Shown in pieces: positions 1 to 11,440 of a DNA stretch of 64,000 bases (its first letter is position 1; each line of letters starts with the position of its first letter). Both the position numbers and the translations under genes were made by a program. Origin of the DNA: Rhyacophila brunnea. Taxonomy: Eukaryota; Arthropoda; Insecta; Trichoptera; Rhyacophilidae. The DNA is taken from positions 1 to 64,000 of the forward strand of contig JAGYXB010000273.1 of NCBI GenBank assembly GCA_022495005.1, given 5' to 3'. The notes under the pieces were generated by a model, which saw nothing but the letters and a program-made list of their open reading frames with translations, made no database searches and was not told where the DNA came from.

Positions 1-412
1 CCTCACAATGTTAATAATTATTATAAACTTGTATCGGGTCCACAATAGATTTATGTATGCAAGGACGCACGGATTTTTGTTTATATTATTATGATTGCGG
101 ACCGCGGACCATTTATTTACGACATTTAAATAACATGCTAATTATATCTAATAGCCCCCTAATTATGACAGAACAGCTGTGGCGTTCACGCTGTAAGGAT
201 TAATACAACTTTGATAAATTCAAGAAATTTACCCCACATTTTCTTCTGGGTATGCTGCCATTAATAGAATCCTTGTCCACGCGAAGACCGATTTTTATTT
301 CAATACTTTTCAATGAAGATCTGCTTGAATCTAGTCTTCTAAGAAAAGGCCTATATACTATAAAACAATATTTTCTTAATACCAATATTATAATCAGCGA
401 TCTTATCTCCAT
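1..412 (+). mobile_element. Degraded 3' part of a Jockey/CR1-like LINE, start of repeat unit 1
   Basis: Plus-strand reading, with stops, gives pieces that align with the C-terminal part of the reverse transcriptase ORF seen on the minus strand at 9692-10648: a piece like RVHNRFLYLRTHGF near 40-80 and FLLGMLP..ESLSTR near 243-280. The same piece occurs at 25333-25545 in unit A. It is a 5'-truncated fossil with no function. It is followed directly by the SINE at 424, the same order as in unit A, so both insertions predate the duplication that made the units. Confidence 0.6.
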
Positions 413-423
413 GCTATTCTAAT

Positions 424-640
424 CCCACGACACTAGGTGGTTTTCGTGGTGTAGTGCGTAAGACGTAGGCCTCACATCTGGGAGCTCCAGGTTTGATTCC
501 CGATGAAGACACAATATATGATTTGATTGTGATTGATTGATTGTGTGATTTTCTCAAATCCTTGTTATTTGTTATTGAACGAAAAAGCAGGGATATAATA
601 ATAATAATAATAATAAAATAAAAAATCACATACATGGAAT
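424..640 (+). mobile_element. tRNA-derived SINE with TAA-repeat tail
   Basis: An A-box-like stretch (GTGGTGTAGTGCG) is followed about 35 bases later by a B-box-like GGTTTGATTCC, then an AT-rich body and a run of TAA repeats at about 596-617. This is the usual layout of a pol III SINE. A second copy lies at 26088-26232. The repeat tail marks plus-strand orientation. Which tRNA founded the family cannot be settled from this decayed copy. Confidence 0.65.
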
Positions 641-841
641 GTTCAAGATGCTGTTTATTTTATAATAATTAATATATTATTTTAATAGTAACAATAGGAC
701 GATTTTTTTTTTATTAAAATGGTGTAAAGTAATATTTTTTAATGTATGTATAATGAATACTTATCTTGTATAGTAGTCTGACTCTGGATAATGGTGTTAC
801 AGCCTAAATAGCAATCAATTAATAAAACAACTTTTAAAGCA

Positions 842-1030
842 GTGTTTCCCAACCTTATTTGTGCCATGCCCTACTTCAATGCTTCAAAAATCTCCCCCTC
901 CCCTATCAAAATATCATAGTTAGCTAACAAATTATGAAAAAAAAATTAATTGCTTCAAATAAAAAATGCACATAGACAATACTATTTTTAATTTAACTTC
1001 GTTAGTAAGTACCTATGTATATTATAGTTT
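842..1030 (+). mobile_element. Truncated copy of the hAT MITE found complete at 60683-60983
   Basis: It begins CAGTGTTTCCCAACC and matches the reverse complement of the 301-bp MITE at 60683-60983 for roughly 190 bases, including the CCCCTATCAAAA block and the ATACTATTTTTAATTT block. The second terminal repeat is missing, because the sequence runs into another dispersed repeat at about 1,080. Confidence 0.6.
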
Positions 1031-1149
1031 TTATGTGAGGTACTAATTTCGTAAAATTTTAATCTTAAATCTCCACAATTTGTGATATCAAAACGATTTA
1101 TTTTTTTCAGTAGCATATCGTTTAAAGCGCTAAAGGACCGCATTCAACT

Positions 1150-1900
1150 AAATATTATGATGGGAATAGCAACAATAATTTTCTATTTACCGTTTAAAAA
1201 AAAAATAAAAAAAATTCTGTTAGGTACATGTTCAAACACGCGCGTTAACATAATTTTACTCCCTACTTTAATTAGAGTTTGTCAATTTATGGCTACGGCC
1301 GTATGTTGTAGCTTAACCACTAGGCAATGACAAAAGAAATGGCGTATTTCAAAAAAACACTACCTTATTCTTAGCTCAATAATTATTATAAAACAATCAT
1401 TATGCATAAAATGTTTATTACACTTGAATGGTCAAAGATATAGCTTATAATAAATATCTTTAAAAGCATCTTCAAACGTGTTAATCTTGCCGATTTTTTG
1501 AATAATAAAATGCCTAATTCTTGTCAAATTTGGGATCACAGAGATTATCAATATAATTTTTATCGTGAATATTTTACAAAAATTATCTCGTATTAAATTA
1601 TACTAATGGTTTCATAAATGCGTATAAAAATTAAAAAATGTAAAAAATCTTAACACCACTGCACAGTTATGTACCGAAATATGACTATATTCTAAAACAT
1701 TAGAGCGAGAGGTTTAAAAGAATGCTATTTTATGTAACAAAAATACTTTATGCAGTCATCAAATGTTTAAAATAACTATAAAGGATAATAAGGCTTCAAA
1801 ATTATGTAAATAGATTATCTACAACGTTTAAGGAGTGTCTAGGATCATGGTTTGAAAATACAATAAAAACTCAATTTTGACCTACGACGAGCACGTGGGC
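1150..1900. repeat. Dispersed repeat, inverted copy at about 14,350-15,020
   Basis: This stretch matches the reverse complement of about 14,350-15,020 over roughly 650 bases; blocks around GAGCGAGAGGTTTAAAAGAA and the GCGCGTTAACAT stretch are shared. A third, more diverged relative lies at about 54,240-54,600. No protein can be read. It is probably a non-autonomous transposon whose ends I cannot place exactly. Confidence 0.6.
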
Positions 1901-2593
1901 CGTTGTATGGATTCTGTTCGCGTGAATCGAAAACTTGTTTTATATAAAGTTTGTTTCTCATAATTTCAAGACGTCTGCGGCGGCCCAAATAAATTGGTAA
2001 GCTATTTAAGGAGCGCTTACATTTTACGTAAGTGCACATTTATTTCAAATAATTTATAAGATAATTTAAAAAAATAATTTCTATGGGATTCAATCATATA
2101 TAAATATTGATTGTTGTTAAAAATAATAAATAATTTATCTCGTGATTTTTATTTGTCAGTAAGTTTATTCATAGACAATTTATTCAGACTGTATTGTATC
2201 TTAGTCTGTGTTTTAAATTTAGAACTATTTTAAAATGATTAGTTTACGGGTTAAATTATAAATTCTCATGGAAAAGATTCACAACAACGGATATTTTCAA
2301 GCTATTTTGAGCGTATCTTGCGTTTATATTTAGGAAAATACATATTTCAAATTAATTGTTTAATTTTATATCATCAGTGAGCTTTTGAAATTTCATCAGT
2401 TTTTGTGTACCTACCTATTCATCAGTAGTTATGTCGGATTATCTTCTTATTTCCCGTAAATAAATCTAACGAGTGTGCTTTCTCCACAGCCTGCCTGTTT
2501 CCAAAAGTCACCCTTCGCCACTGTATGACATTGTACATACGCCAACAAAAATAAATATTCTCTCCGATTGAAAAACAGTGGTAGGTTTCACAC

Positions 2594-2600
2594 TATATAA
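2594..2600 (+). promoter_or_regulatory. TATA box of CS-alpha/beta peptide gene 1
   Basis: TATATAA lies about 90 bases before the ATG. The surrounding block (CTCTCCGATTG upstream, AAGATCGCTGC downstream) is nearly identical before all three genes at 2594, 27111 and 58397. Given the rapid decay of neighbouring DNA, this suggests a retained core promoter. Confidence 0.75.
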
Positions 2601-2687
2601 GATCGCTGCATTGAAATATTTTTTTATATTCTCCTTGCAGTTTGATGTTTTAATACATTGAAAATTAACTTGTTTGACTGCATCAAA

Positions 2688-4255
2688 ATGAAATTCGTAT
2701 TTGTCATCGCATTAATTGTCACGGCAGCAGCTTGCAATGCTTCCGCTAATCCGACTAATTGCGTACCGCTTGTGGCACCTATAGTCATAATACCTGGTAA
2801 GTAAATCAAATACATTTTATTTTCATTCGACTAATCGATCTAATATCAAATATTGCCGCTTATTTTTTTAATTTTTACCATAGTTTGAATTTGTGTAAAC
2901 GTAAAAAAACATTCTTTTTTTTGGTGAATGTAAGTTTTTGCTGATAATAAATTTGTCGAATTCAGGATTAAAAAGATAATTCAGTGGTGTACATAATTTG
3001 AAAACACTTCTAAAAAATATGTATGCTCAATAAAAGAATGTACATTATATAATCTTATAAATTAAGTAAGTACCTATTTGTTGAATAAAAAAAAGTGGTT
3101 CAATTTCAATTTTTATAATAATATCTAAATAAAATAAATTTTATCAAATGGCAGTGAATGTATTTGTGCATCCAATCATCGCCTTTGATTCTACATGTTA
3201 TTTACTTTACTACGCATTTTGGCTAAAACATTGCAATGCGATGATCACATAACAGGTAAATGCATTTTGTTGAACGTTAAATGTTAAAACAATACAGATA
3301 GTCAAGAATTTCTCCTTTTTTCTTTCTTATAACATGTATACCTTCTTAAAACACTATTCTAAAACGTTATTTTTTTTAATAGTGCACACCTATAATAACA
3401 AGGACATTTTACAAAGATAAATATTGCCGTTCATGTTTCCACGTCTTTAAAATGCTTCTTGTTCCTGTATTATGACGAAAAATAATATTTATATAAATAT
3501 CTAGAGCAAAAGTTCCGATGTATTATAAAATAATTTTATCAATAACAATATTACGTTATACATAATTATATTATAATAGGTAGTCGGTACTGTATGGAAT
3601 GTCACATCTCATTATAACATAATTAAGGAATTAAGGTACATAATAATAATATTTTTGGTACGATAATCTACTTAACTTAACTCAAATACAAAATCCGCAG
3701 TTGGCAAGCAAAATCAACATAAATGAACATAAATATGTATGGAATGCCGCAGAATCATATATTTATAATAAAATCTAATTGTAAATAGGTTTCCTGAAGA
3801 ATTGTGGATGATTCAAAAGTAGCTAGGTATGCATTAATAGCTACATTAATTAATATACAAGAATTTTACCCCCTCTCAAGAGAATAAACTTTTTAATTAA
3901 AAATAAACGTAAGAACCTGCCTACAAAATTATTATTCGGTGAAATGTTCTACGAAAATCCATATTAAATTGGTCTCAATGCTAATGTTGTCGATATCCGA
4001 CTATACTGTATGATACTGTTGTACTTTATTCTGAGTTTTCTGACAACGCTCGATATTCTGGTCGATATCGATCTCGGTTCGTGGCCAGTGTTATTCGTTG
4101 AAATCTGCAATAAGTAAATAATTTTTCAAATTCAATGAATCGCTAAATTCTTTTTTACAGGTCCATGCTCATCAGCGGCATGTATTGCAGCATGTCCTGC
4201 AGCAAATGTTTTGACGGCACGTTGCCTCGGCAATCTTTGTAGGTGTCCGATATAA
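2688..4255 (+). CDS. Small secreted cysteine-rich peptide, CS-alpha/beta (defensin/scorpion-toxin-like) fold, copy 1
   Basis: Two exons, 2688-2796 and 4161-4255, are joined by a phase-1 intron (GTAAGT donor, T-rich tract and CAG acceptor). The predicted product is about 67 residues. Residues 1-20 are a typical signal peptide (MKFVFVI start, hydrophobic core, Ala-rich end). A short Pro/Val/Ile-rich spacer follows, and exon 2 alone supplies a compact domain with cysteine spacing C-x4-C-x3-C-x9-C-x4-C-x-C. The CxxxC plus CxC pair is the hallmark of the CS-alpha/beta fold shared by insect defensins and short-chain scorpion toxins. This copy has one extra cysteine in the spacer encoded by exon 1, absent from the other two copies. 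The frame is open throughout and a TATA box precedes it. Whether it acts as an antimicrobial, a channel ligand or something else cannot be told from the sequence; I do not recognise a named gene. Confidence 0.8.
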
Positions 4256-4698
4256 TATCTGTGTGTACCAATAAGTGTAAAAATGTGTAATTAAATGCGT
4301 TTTTGGTAATTTAAAATAATGCTGGCTCTTCAAAGTGGCTCAAGACAGGTGAATATTAGTGATCACGTGTTGCTTTCCATTATGAAAGGCGACATACTCG
4401 TTGGTCGGCAAATATTTGTCGTCTATCGACATAGTATCGGTGTTTCAATACGCATCAAATAGCGCCAAAATTCGCCTCGGTTAGGCCCATGTGAAGGGGC
4501 AGCATAACACTTGAGCAAGTAATAACAAATCTTTTATCTGAGTGGAATCATACAATATTACTGCTTTAATACTGTTGTAGTAAAAACTAAACGAATAACT
4601 AATTTTATGTCAAAATAAATACCTCTGTAATTAAAAATGTGTTAAATATTATCACCTTACCTCAACATACATATCCGCAGAAAGAACAACATACTTAA

Positions 4699-5059
4699 AA
4701 CCGTACTTCAGTGAAACGGCAAATAATTTTCAACAGAAGGTGCGACGAAATTTCGCACTCGTCGCCAACCGGAGACCGACAGTCGAGGTGTGCGCACGTC
4801 GATTTGTTTTGTCATATCGTCGCATGAATATATTCTTAAACCGTGTAAAGATGACTAAAAAACTTTACGTATGTACTTGAAAAAGAAAACATGTCAATGA
4901 ATATACTATTATTAGTAATATAACAATGAACATAGTATTAAATGGACGCATGTTGAATTTTTATGACAAATTATATTTCGTTCGGCACTCGTCATTTGCA
5001 CAATCCGCTCATCGCCTAGCCACGATCTTTTTAGACCATGCCTCAACTGAAGTATAGCC
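4699..5059. mobile_element. MITE with TTAA target duplication (piggyBac-type), unit 1
   Basis: A 361-bp insertion is flanked by TTAA on both sides (4695-4698 and 5060-5063). Its ends are inverted and related (ACCGTACTTCAGT at the left; GCTATACTTCAGT as the reverse complement of the right). The homologous site in unit A (about 28,845) has a single TTAA and no insert, so this is a filled/empty site pair. Relatives in the opposite orientation lie at 24766-25129 and 56596-56962. No coding capacity. Confidence 0.8.
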
Positions 5060-5639
5060 TTAAGGAAAAATACCTTCACGAGTTTAAACATTCAGAGCAT
5101 AATATATTATTACACTATTATAATAATATGTCAACAACACATATAATATCACGGGACCTGGGATACTGTAAACTTATCAATTTTATTTGAAATTTTTACA
5201 TTTTGGTTTTTGACGCCCTTTATTACGAACAATAGCTATCCGTTGACCCGGGTGGAGTGTTATCTATTTTAAGGATTGTCCTGTATCGCATTTTGTTTAT
5301 TACGTAATCTTCTCTGGCTTCGCAATTAATAATTATTATTACCATAGAATAAAAAAATACACACAAAATTGAACATAATATGTAGATCATAAATCAAAAT
5401 TATTAACTAAAATGCATCTAATAATTATTATAAAATTTTATTCATCCTTTTGTTATGTATTAGAGTAAAATTAAAGTATCGTAGCAGCCGATCTGATATA
5501 ATGTAAATAATTCAGTTGGTAATGTATTTGATATAAAAAAAATATTGGGTATTTTATTAAAGTTTAATATTATTTATCTAATGTTCATAATAATTATTTA
5601 AAATAGTTAGAACATGGTTCGCATCTACGGATTATCTGA

Positions 5640-5857
5640 AATCATATAATTTTACTTGCGTTTATGTCCACCACTCGTAATGTCTCCCGGTCAAACTTAG
5701 GGTCGGACCGACTTTCAAAAGCTCTTTGCTCTCAATCCACATGTAGGTACCAGGGAACCACAAGAGGATGTGAAACAACGCATAGGACCGAGAGAAGTGT
5801 AATCAGCTTGGAGAGGCCTTCATCCAGCAGTGGATAGATTCAGGCTGATGATGATAT
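5640..5857 (+). mobile_element. RTE-like LINE, 3' end
   Basis: The plus-strand reading near 5,790-5,845 resembles the C-terminus typical of RTE-clade LINEs (LGEAFIQQWIDSG, then stop), followed by a short GATGAT repeat tail at 5,848-5,857. The 5' part is missing, as is usual for such insertions, and other bases are decayed. Confidence 0.55.
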
Positions 5858-6102
5858 GTAGTAGGCAATGGTTATATGGGGATGTGAATAACGACGAGGG
5901 TAGGTAAGGTTGTAATGGAAAGCCTCGATAGGATGCGTGTGTTTACGAGAGATACTCGTACCTAGTTTATTTCCTTATAAAAATACAAATATTATGACAA
6001 TGTAAATACTATGTTTGATTACAACATATTAAATTGCGTATATAAGAAATACTACGTCAAAGTAGTAAGAAAAGAAATAACAGCGCGAATTATTGAGTAT
6101 GT

Positions 6103-7414
6103 CAGGGTTGGCGAACTTTTTTACGTACGCGTGCCAAAATTTCTCAAATAATATTTTTCGACTGTCTGACGTGCCAAGCAGTTTTTCATGGCGAAAAAAA
6201 CGTTTTCTAAAAAATTGTTTTTTGGAAATCTATTAAAAAAGTTAAAAAATACAATTGAGTTGATGATATTCTATCTTTCACTGTATTTCTAGCCGAAGGC
6301 ATATCTTTTATTCTTTGAATTTTTTCCTTGTTTGCAAATTAGTCAAAGAGATCGTGGAATCATTTAACCACTAGTTTTTCATATTATATTCTACGGTTTT
6401 CCATTTTTAGGGATTATTTGAAGCAAAATAACAAGCAGTTATTACATTTGAATGTCTGCCGATAATTAATTTCATAAGGTTTGTTGATTGAATATTTTTA
6501 TTTTTAATTCCCCGATCTTAAAGACCGACCTATGCAATATTGTATATTTACATTTTATTCTTGAAAAGGATTTGCCTGCAATTTTTAACACAATGCGATT
6601 TGTCATTTATGCATGAATTTCGTCGTTTCCGTTCGTGCATCGATTGGTGAACATAATATGAAAAACCGAAGAAAATACGCATGGCTATGATGTTATTATT
6701 TTTAAATATTTTGTTATTTATGTTAACATTATGATGTTATTTTTTTTAAATAGTATGAAAGTACTTATATATTTATTTGTAAAATCTTTTTATAAAAATT
6801 AAAAATAAATCGGTGTGTGTGCTTATGTAAAAACGTTAGAAGTTATACTTCTTTGGCGTAACAAAACAAAAACAAAACTTGTGATAACCTAGATTCTTCG
6901 ACTAGCTCTCAATTGTCTTGAATTGTCTAATTGTCTTAATTGTCTAAATTACACACTCGAGAAAAAGGACCGCTTATATCGTTGTTTTTATTATTTTTAA
7001 AGTAACAGCTGCCACTATAACGTTTAACAGTTTGTTTATGTAAGGAATTGCAAATGGCCGACAATAATAAATTTGCTGCCTAGGCAACGGAACAATTTTA
7101 AACTAAAATATTATACTGTATGTGTACCTCACGATTGGAGTATCATACTGTGGCGTAAAGGTAGTGCGTTCGGTTGATAACCGAACAATCCGTAGTTCGA
7201 ATCCAATCGAGTGCGTTTATTTACACGCCAAAAATACACTCTGATCTGATTTCCCAAACGCGCCTAAAGAAGTATAACTTCAAAACATTTTTCAAATATA
7301 CCTAAGTATATAAAATAGTAATATCTTTTTTCTTCAAAGTGAAACATTCGCGTGCCATGCAAAATCACCTCGCGTGCCACTAGTGCCACGCGTGTCATAG
7401 GTTTGCCATCCCTG
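6103..7414. mobile_element. Non-autonomous hAT transposon, 1.3 kb
   Basis: The left end reads CAGGGTTGGCGAACTTTTT and the right end, reverse-complemented, CAGGGATGGCAAACCTATG. Subterminal GCGTGCCA repeats occur at both ends. It is flanked by 8-bp near-identical duplications, GAGTATGT (6095-6102) and GAGTAGGT (7415-7422), the hAT hallmark. No transposase can be read inside. A tRNA-like sequence sits near its right end. Confidence 0.8.
7150..7215 (+). repeat. tRNA-Ile-like sequence (SINE head or pseudogene)
   Basis: A perfect 5-bp anticodon stem TTCGG/CCGAA (7169-7173, 7181-7185) encloses the loop TTGATAA, anticodon GAT (isoleucine). A GGTAGTGCG D-arm-like stretch lies before it and TAGTTCGAATCC after it. 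The acceptor stem does not pair convincingly, so I do not call a working tRNA gene; it is more likely tRNA-derived SINE material inside the hAT element. Confidence 0.45.
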
Positions 7415-7439
7415 GAGTAGGTACTACGTAACAGATAGA

Positions 7440-8030
7440 CGTCGACGCGACCGAGTTCCGAGCCGCGCGAAACATTGTTGCAAGTGACGAATACGCAAAT
7501 CTACTAGCGTCACTAGCGACACTCGAGTCTCGAAATGTCAAAATAATAATATACTCCCAGTAAGACGCCATTACGCAAAATATCATCAAATGCTGAAGCA
7601 GAGATTATTATACGTTAGTACCGTAGAAATTTAAGTGGAAGGCGAAAATATTGGATTCAGTCATAATGTTGAAGCGTTCGTCTGCCATTTTTGATTATTT
7701 GATGTCTCAGTTTGATGTGTTGTGTGTGGAAATTCTGATGTGAGAGCCGGCTCCGGCCCCGGCCAGGATGGACGCGTTCGGCGGAGCGTTGAGCGCCGTG
7801 CGCAACTCAAACGTATAACCGTGTGCAAAAATGTTCGTAGACAACGTCTTTTTTTGGTTATTATAGCCGGCTCTCAGATTAAAATACGCCTCGTTCGCCG
7901 CAACCGAGTTCCGAGACGCGCGAAAAATTGTTGCGTGTGATGAACGCGTACATCAACAAGCGACACTCGCTTCTCGAAACGTCAAAATAAAAAGAACTCT
8001 GGTCAGACACCATTACGCAAAATTTGACGG
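7440..8030. repeat. Pair of related 150-bp blocks in direct orientation
   Basis: The block at about 7,448-7,590 recurs at about 7,893-8,022. Both contain CGAGTTCCGAG, GCGCGAAA, ATTGTTGC, GCGACACTCG, CTCGAAA, GTCAAAATAA and ACGCCATTACGCAAAAT-like words. The 290 bases between include a GC-rich stretch (about 7,740-7,800). No protein is supported. Confidence 0.5.
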
Positions 8031-9469
8031 GCCCTAGAAAAACCGTTGTAAGTCTGAAAATAGCGTTTTAAGTTTTATTTGCTTTTTATTATATGTAATT
8101 TTTTTTGCATGTCCTGTAAAAATTTCAGGTCAATAGCATAAAAAATTGACGAATTTAGGTTTTTGAAAATGGTGCTCTTTATCTACATATCGCATCGACC
8201 AAATTTGTATTCACAGAAATATCCGAGGAGTATAATAGTCATATCTCGATAACAAAAGTGCACTGCGTTTTATTTTACGAATAAGAAGGTCGTTATACTT
8301 GCTATAACATTCTTTTACGGAGATCTAAATATACGGCATGGTTTATATTGACGTATCACATTTATTAAAAAAAACATATTGGTTGATCTCCGAAAAATAT
8401 TAGTATTTGCAGTAAGTATTTGCATTATTAGTTTAAAAGTTAGTCAATATTATTGTGTCAGAATGTTAAATTATTATATTATTTAATATAAAACAAATAT
8501 CGAAAAGAAACGGAATTAATTTTCACTTACATAGCTACTTTAAAAAACTACTCAGTAATTAATATTATGTTAAAATTTGTAAAAGTATATTGATTTTGAT
8601 TCGCTTATTTAAATTCACTGCATGATAAAGACCTCTTCAAGTTCTCTCTAACACTTTTCGGTTGATTACTCTCCCACATAGATACCCAACAAAACAATGA
8701 AGTAAAGTTTAAATTTGAAAATATTATATTATTTAATAGAAAACAAATATCATATATAAAACGTTATTTATATATAATTATATTTAATAACTTTGCAGTT
8801 ACTTACTTAACTTAAAAGTAGTTTGTAATATTCTAATAAATAAATTTAATTTACATAAGTACTCAGTAGAAAAAGACATATTTTAATTAAACATTACTAT
8901 CACTACAAAAACAAATATTTTGCTCCTAAAAAGGTAACTACCTAAAACATTATGTTTTAACTTCAAAATATTATTTTATCATTAGTAGAATATGACATTA
9001 CATATTTTGATTAAATTAATCTTGCACTATTATCATTGAAGTTGTCATTCGGTTTGAAAACATTACTAATTGCCGACTATTTTTTTATGATCCAACCAAG
9101 TTAAACAATCTTTTTCATTGCACTTTGAAATGGAATTTATGAATGGCTTGCTTTAGAAATATTATTATAATAATGCGACTTCGTCTAAATATCATTAACA
9201 CGTGCGTCTACGTGTTCTTTATATTTTTGAAAATATAAAAGGGTGCACATAGGTATGTTATGCATAATTTTTTATTTTGAATATTCCTTAAAGATAGAAA
9301 TTACCCAAGGAATTAGATTATTTTATTACATGCCGTTCGCTGAAAAGGATTAGGCGGCAGGGATTTTTGAAGACATATTGTTACCCATTGTTTACAACAC
9401 AATTTGAATGTAAAAATAAAATTTTAATGGTCAATAATAAAATGTCTAAAGCATTTTATGCTTATTTAT
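8031..9469. other. AT-rich stretch without recognisable genes
   Basis: No open reading frame of note, RNA gene or element end was recognised on either strand. A short imperfect duplication is seen (ATTATATTATTTAATA followed by AAACAAATATC near 8,473 and near 8,724). Confidence 0.5.
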
Positions 9470-9691
9470 TTATTATTTTTTTATAAAAAGAGTATTACGG
9501 CATTACAGCTATTGGCCAATGCGTCATAATGCATAATAAATACAAATGTATAAAAATGTCTTAATTACAAATAACAATAAAATGACAGCATGTGTAAATA
9601 TTAATGAAATATGATAATTTATACAATTATAAATTTAGCCTATTTAATACGTCCACAAACATTACATAGTTAATAAAAAACAAATTAACCT

Positions 9692-10730
9692 TTATGGTGC
9701 CATCAAATAAGCTAATTGCACGATACACAGCATCATGAAACATAACATTTGTCCTGCGACGAGGTATCTTGAAGACCGTGGAGCTACGAGTGGTATTGGT
9801 GGGAACATGAAAATTAATATTTGCCAGTTAATACACGGATTGTAAATGAACCCACGAAGAAGTAAAAAGAAATGCTTTAAAAGAACAATCACTTTTCGGG
9901 TAGACAGAGATTGCATAGATAGCATACCCAGAAGAAAACGAGTCGGGAAATTCATTTTATTGTCATTATCATAAGGAAAGAACCAGTATGTTCTTAAGTA
10001 GAGAAATCTAAGAAATCTATTGTGGACTTGATCCAACTTAATTGTGTGGATGGATCTATTAGGACTCCAAATAATGCTGGCATATTCAAGAATACTCAAC
10101 ACAAATAATACGTATAATTTACGTAGCACTCGGACGTTTTCGAATGATTTTGAAACCCTCATAACAAAACCAAGCATTTTGCTAGATCTAATACTGATGT
10201 TAAGAATATGCTGATTGAAAGTGAACTTTGAATCATACAATACACCCAAATCTTTTATCTCCGTTACCCTACTCAATATTATACCAGACAATGTGTATGG
10301 GAACAATAAGGTGTGCCTTGAACGACTGAATGAAATAATATTACATTTGGAGGTAGCGAATTCAAGTTTATTCAAGATAGACCATTGCGAGATAGCATCT
10401 AGGTCAGACTGCATCATCGCACAGCATAATGGGGTTTCAATAGTTCGAAAATGTTTAAGATTATCTGCGAATAGCAAACAAGAAGAATTGGTTATAACTT
10501 TGACAATATCATCAAAAAATATTAAAAACAAAATTGGGCCAAGATTTGAACCTTGAGGAACACCAGAGTTTGTTCTAAAAATCCGCGATTCATTCCCATG
10601 GTAATCAACAAATTGACGGCGATTTTTCAAATAAGAAGCAAAAAACATATTATACTATATGACGCGCCAAATGTACAAAGCTTTTGTAATAAAATATCGT
10701 GATCAACACAATCAAACGCCTTGGAAATAT
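9692..10730 (-). pseudogene. LINE ORF2, reverse transcriptase part
   Basis: The ORF 10648-9692 carries RT motif B (SGVPQGSNLGP), motif C and the thumb region, including IWSPNRSIHTIKLDQVHNRF. Just upstream, in another frame at about 10,690-10,730, SKAFDCVDHDILL supplies motif A. The catalytic motif C reads LLFADN where active enzymes have FADD, so one metal-binding Asp is replaced by Asn. The finger region that should precede motif A is largely missing. The enzyme cannot be active. Confidence 0.8.
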
Positions 10731-10739
10731 CTGTATCAG

Positions 10740-11440
10740 ATAGTATCAGATATACCATGGTTCTCTATAGAATCATTATTCAACGTCATCATGGCATTGT
10801 CTTTTGTAGTACTACTGGAACTAAGCGAATGAATATATTTCCAAAAACAATTAGGATCTGAGACAATATTTCGGCCAATCGACGTTAGATAAATGATTTG
10901 TGAGCCGAAGAGATGTCACAGTTCAATGAGTTTCTGAGACAGGAAAATTTACTATAATCTGCAGTCCGTCTATGTTTTTTCCACAGTGCGTGATAATATG
11001 CCTTTGACCTCAGATTATAAATAATTTCTGGCGTAAACCACTTAGGATATGAGTACTTCGGTAGATGAACGAGCCAGCGAGGGAAACAGGAGTCCAGACT
11101 GCTATAAAATGTATTATAGAAAATATTTAATGCCGTGTTAATATCAATTTGTTCATATAAAGAGGTCCAATCTGTAGTACTCAAAGAATTATACAACGCT
11201 AAAAAATTTCCTTTTGAAAAATTCCATTGCGGATTATGCCTATTTAGTGGAGGAATCGACGAATCATTTCTGTGCGATACATGCTTAAAAGATACAATTG
11301 TGCAAGTAGAGGGATGATAGACATCTTCAAGAACGAGAGGCTCGTCACACGTGCTGACCACCGTGCAACCAACGTTAGATAGCACTAAATCAAGTGTCCG
11401 ACCGAGACTATTTTTCATAGAAGTAAATTGTTTTATATTA
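10740..11440 (-). pseudogene. LINE ORF2, linker between endonuclease and RT
   Basis: The ORF 11418-10885 reads from SLGRTLDLVLSN (end of the endonuclease domain) through a linker with WFTPEIIYNLRSKAYYHALWKK, as in Jockey/CR1 LINEs. It continues in about the same frame (CFWKYIHSLSS) towards 10,750, where the reading is lost at the internal deletion. The upstream end is cut by the insertion at 11,441. Confidence 0.75.

Noticed and set aside
2624..2815. Antisense ORF over peptide exon 1 (also 27141-27419 and 58427-58621)
   Set aside because: It is conserved only because it lies opposite the conserved exon and promoter region. The sense strand has signal peptide, splice sites and TATA box.
7722..7940. 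Arg-rich 72-residue ORF
   Set aside because: It spans a GC-rich repeat block with no signal of a protein family and no homologous ORF in the sister block.
10215..10556. Plus-strand ORF of 113 residues
   Set aside because: Shadow of the LINE reverse transcriptase on the minus strand.
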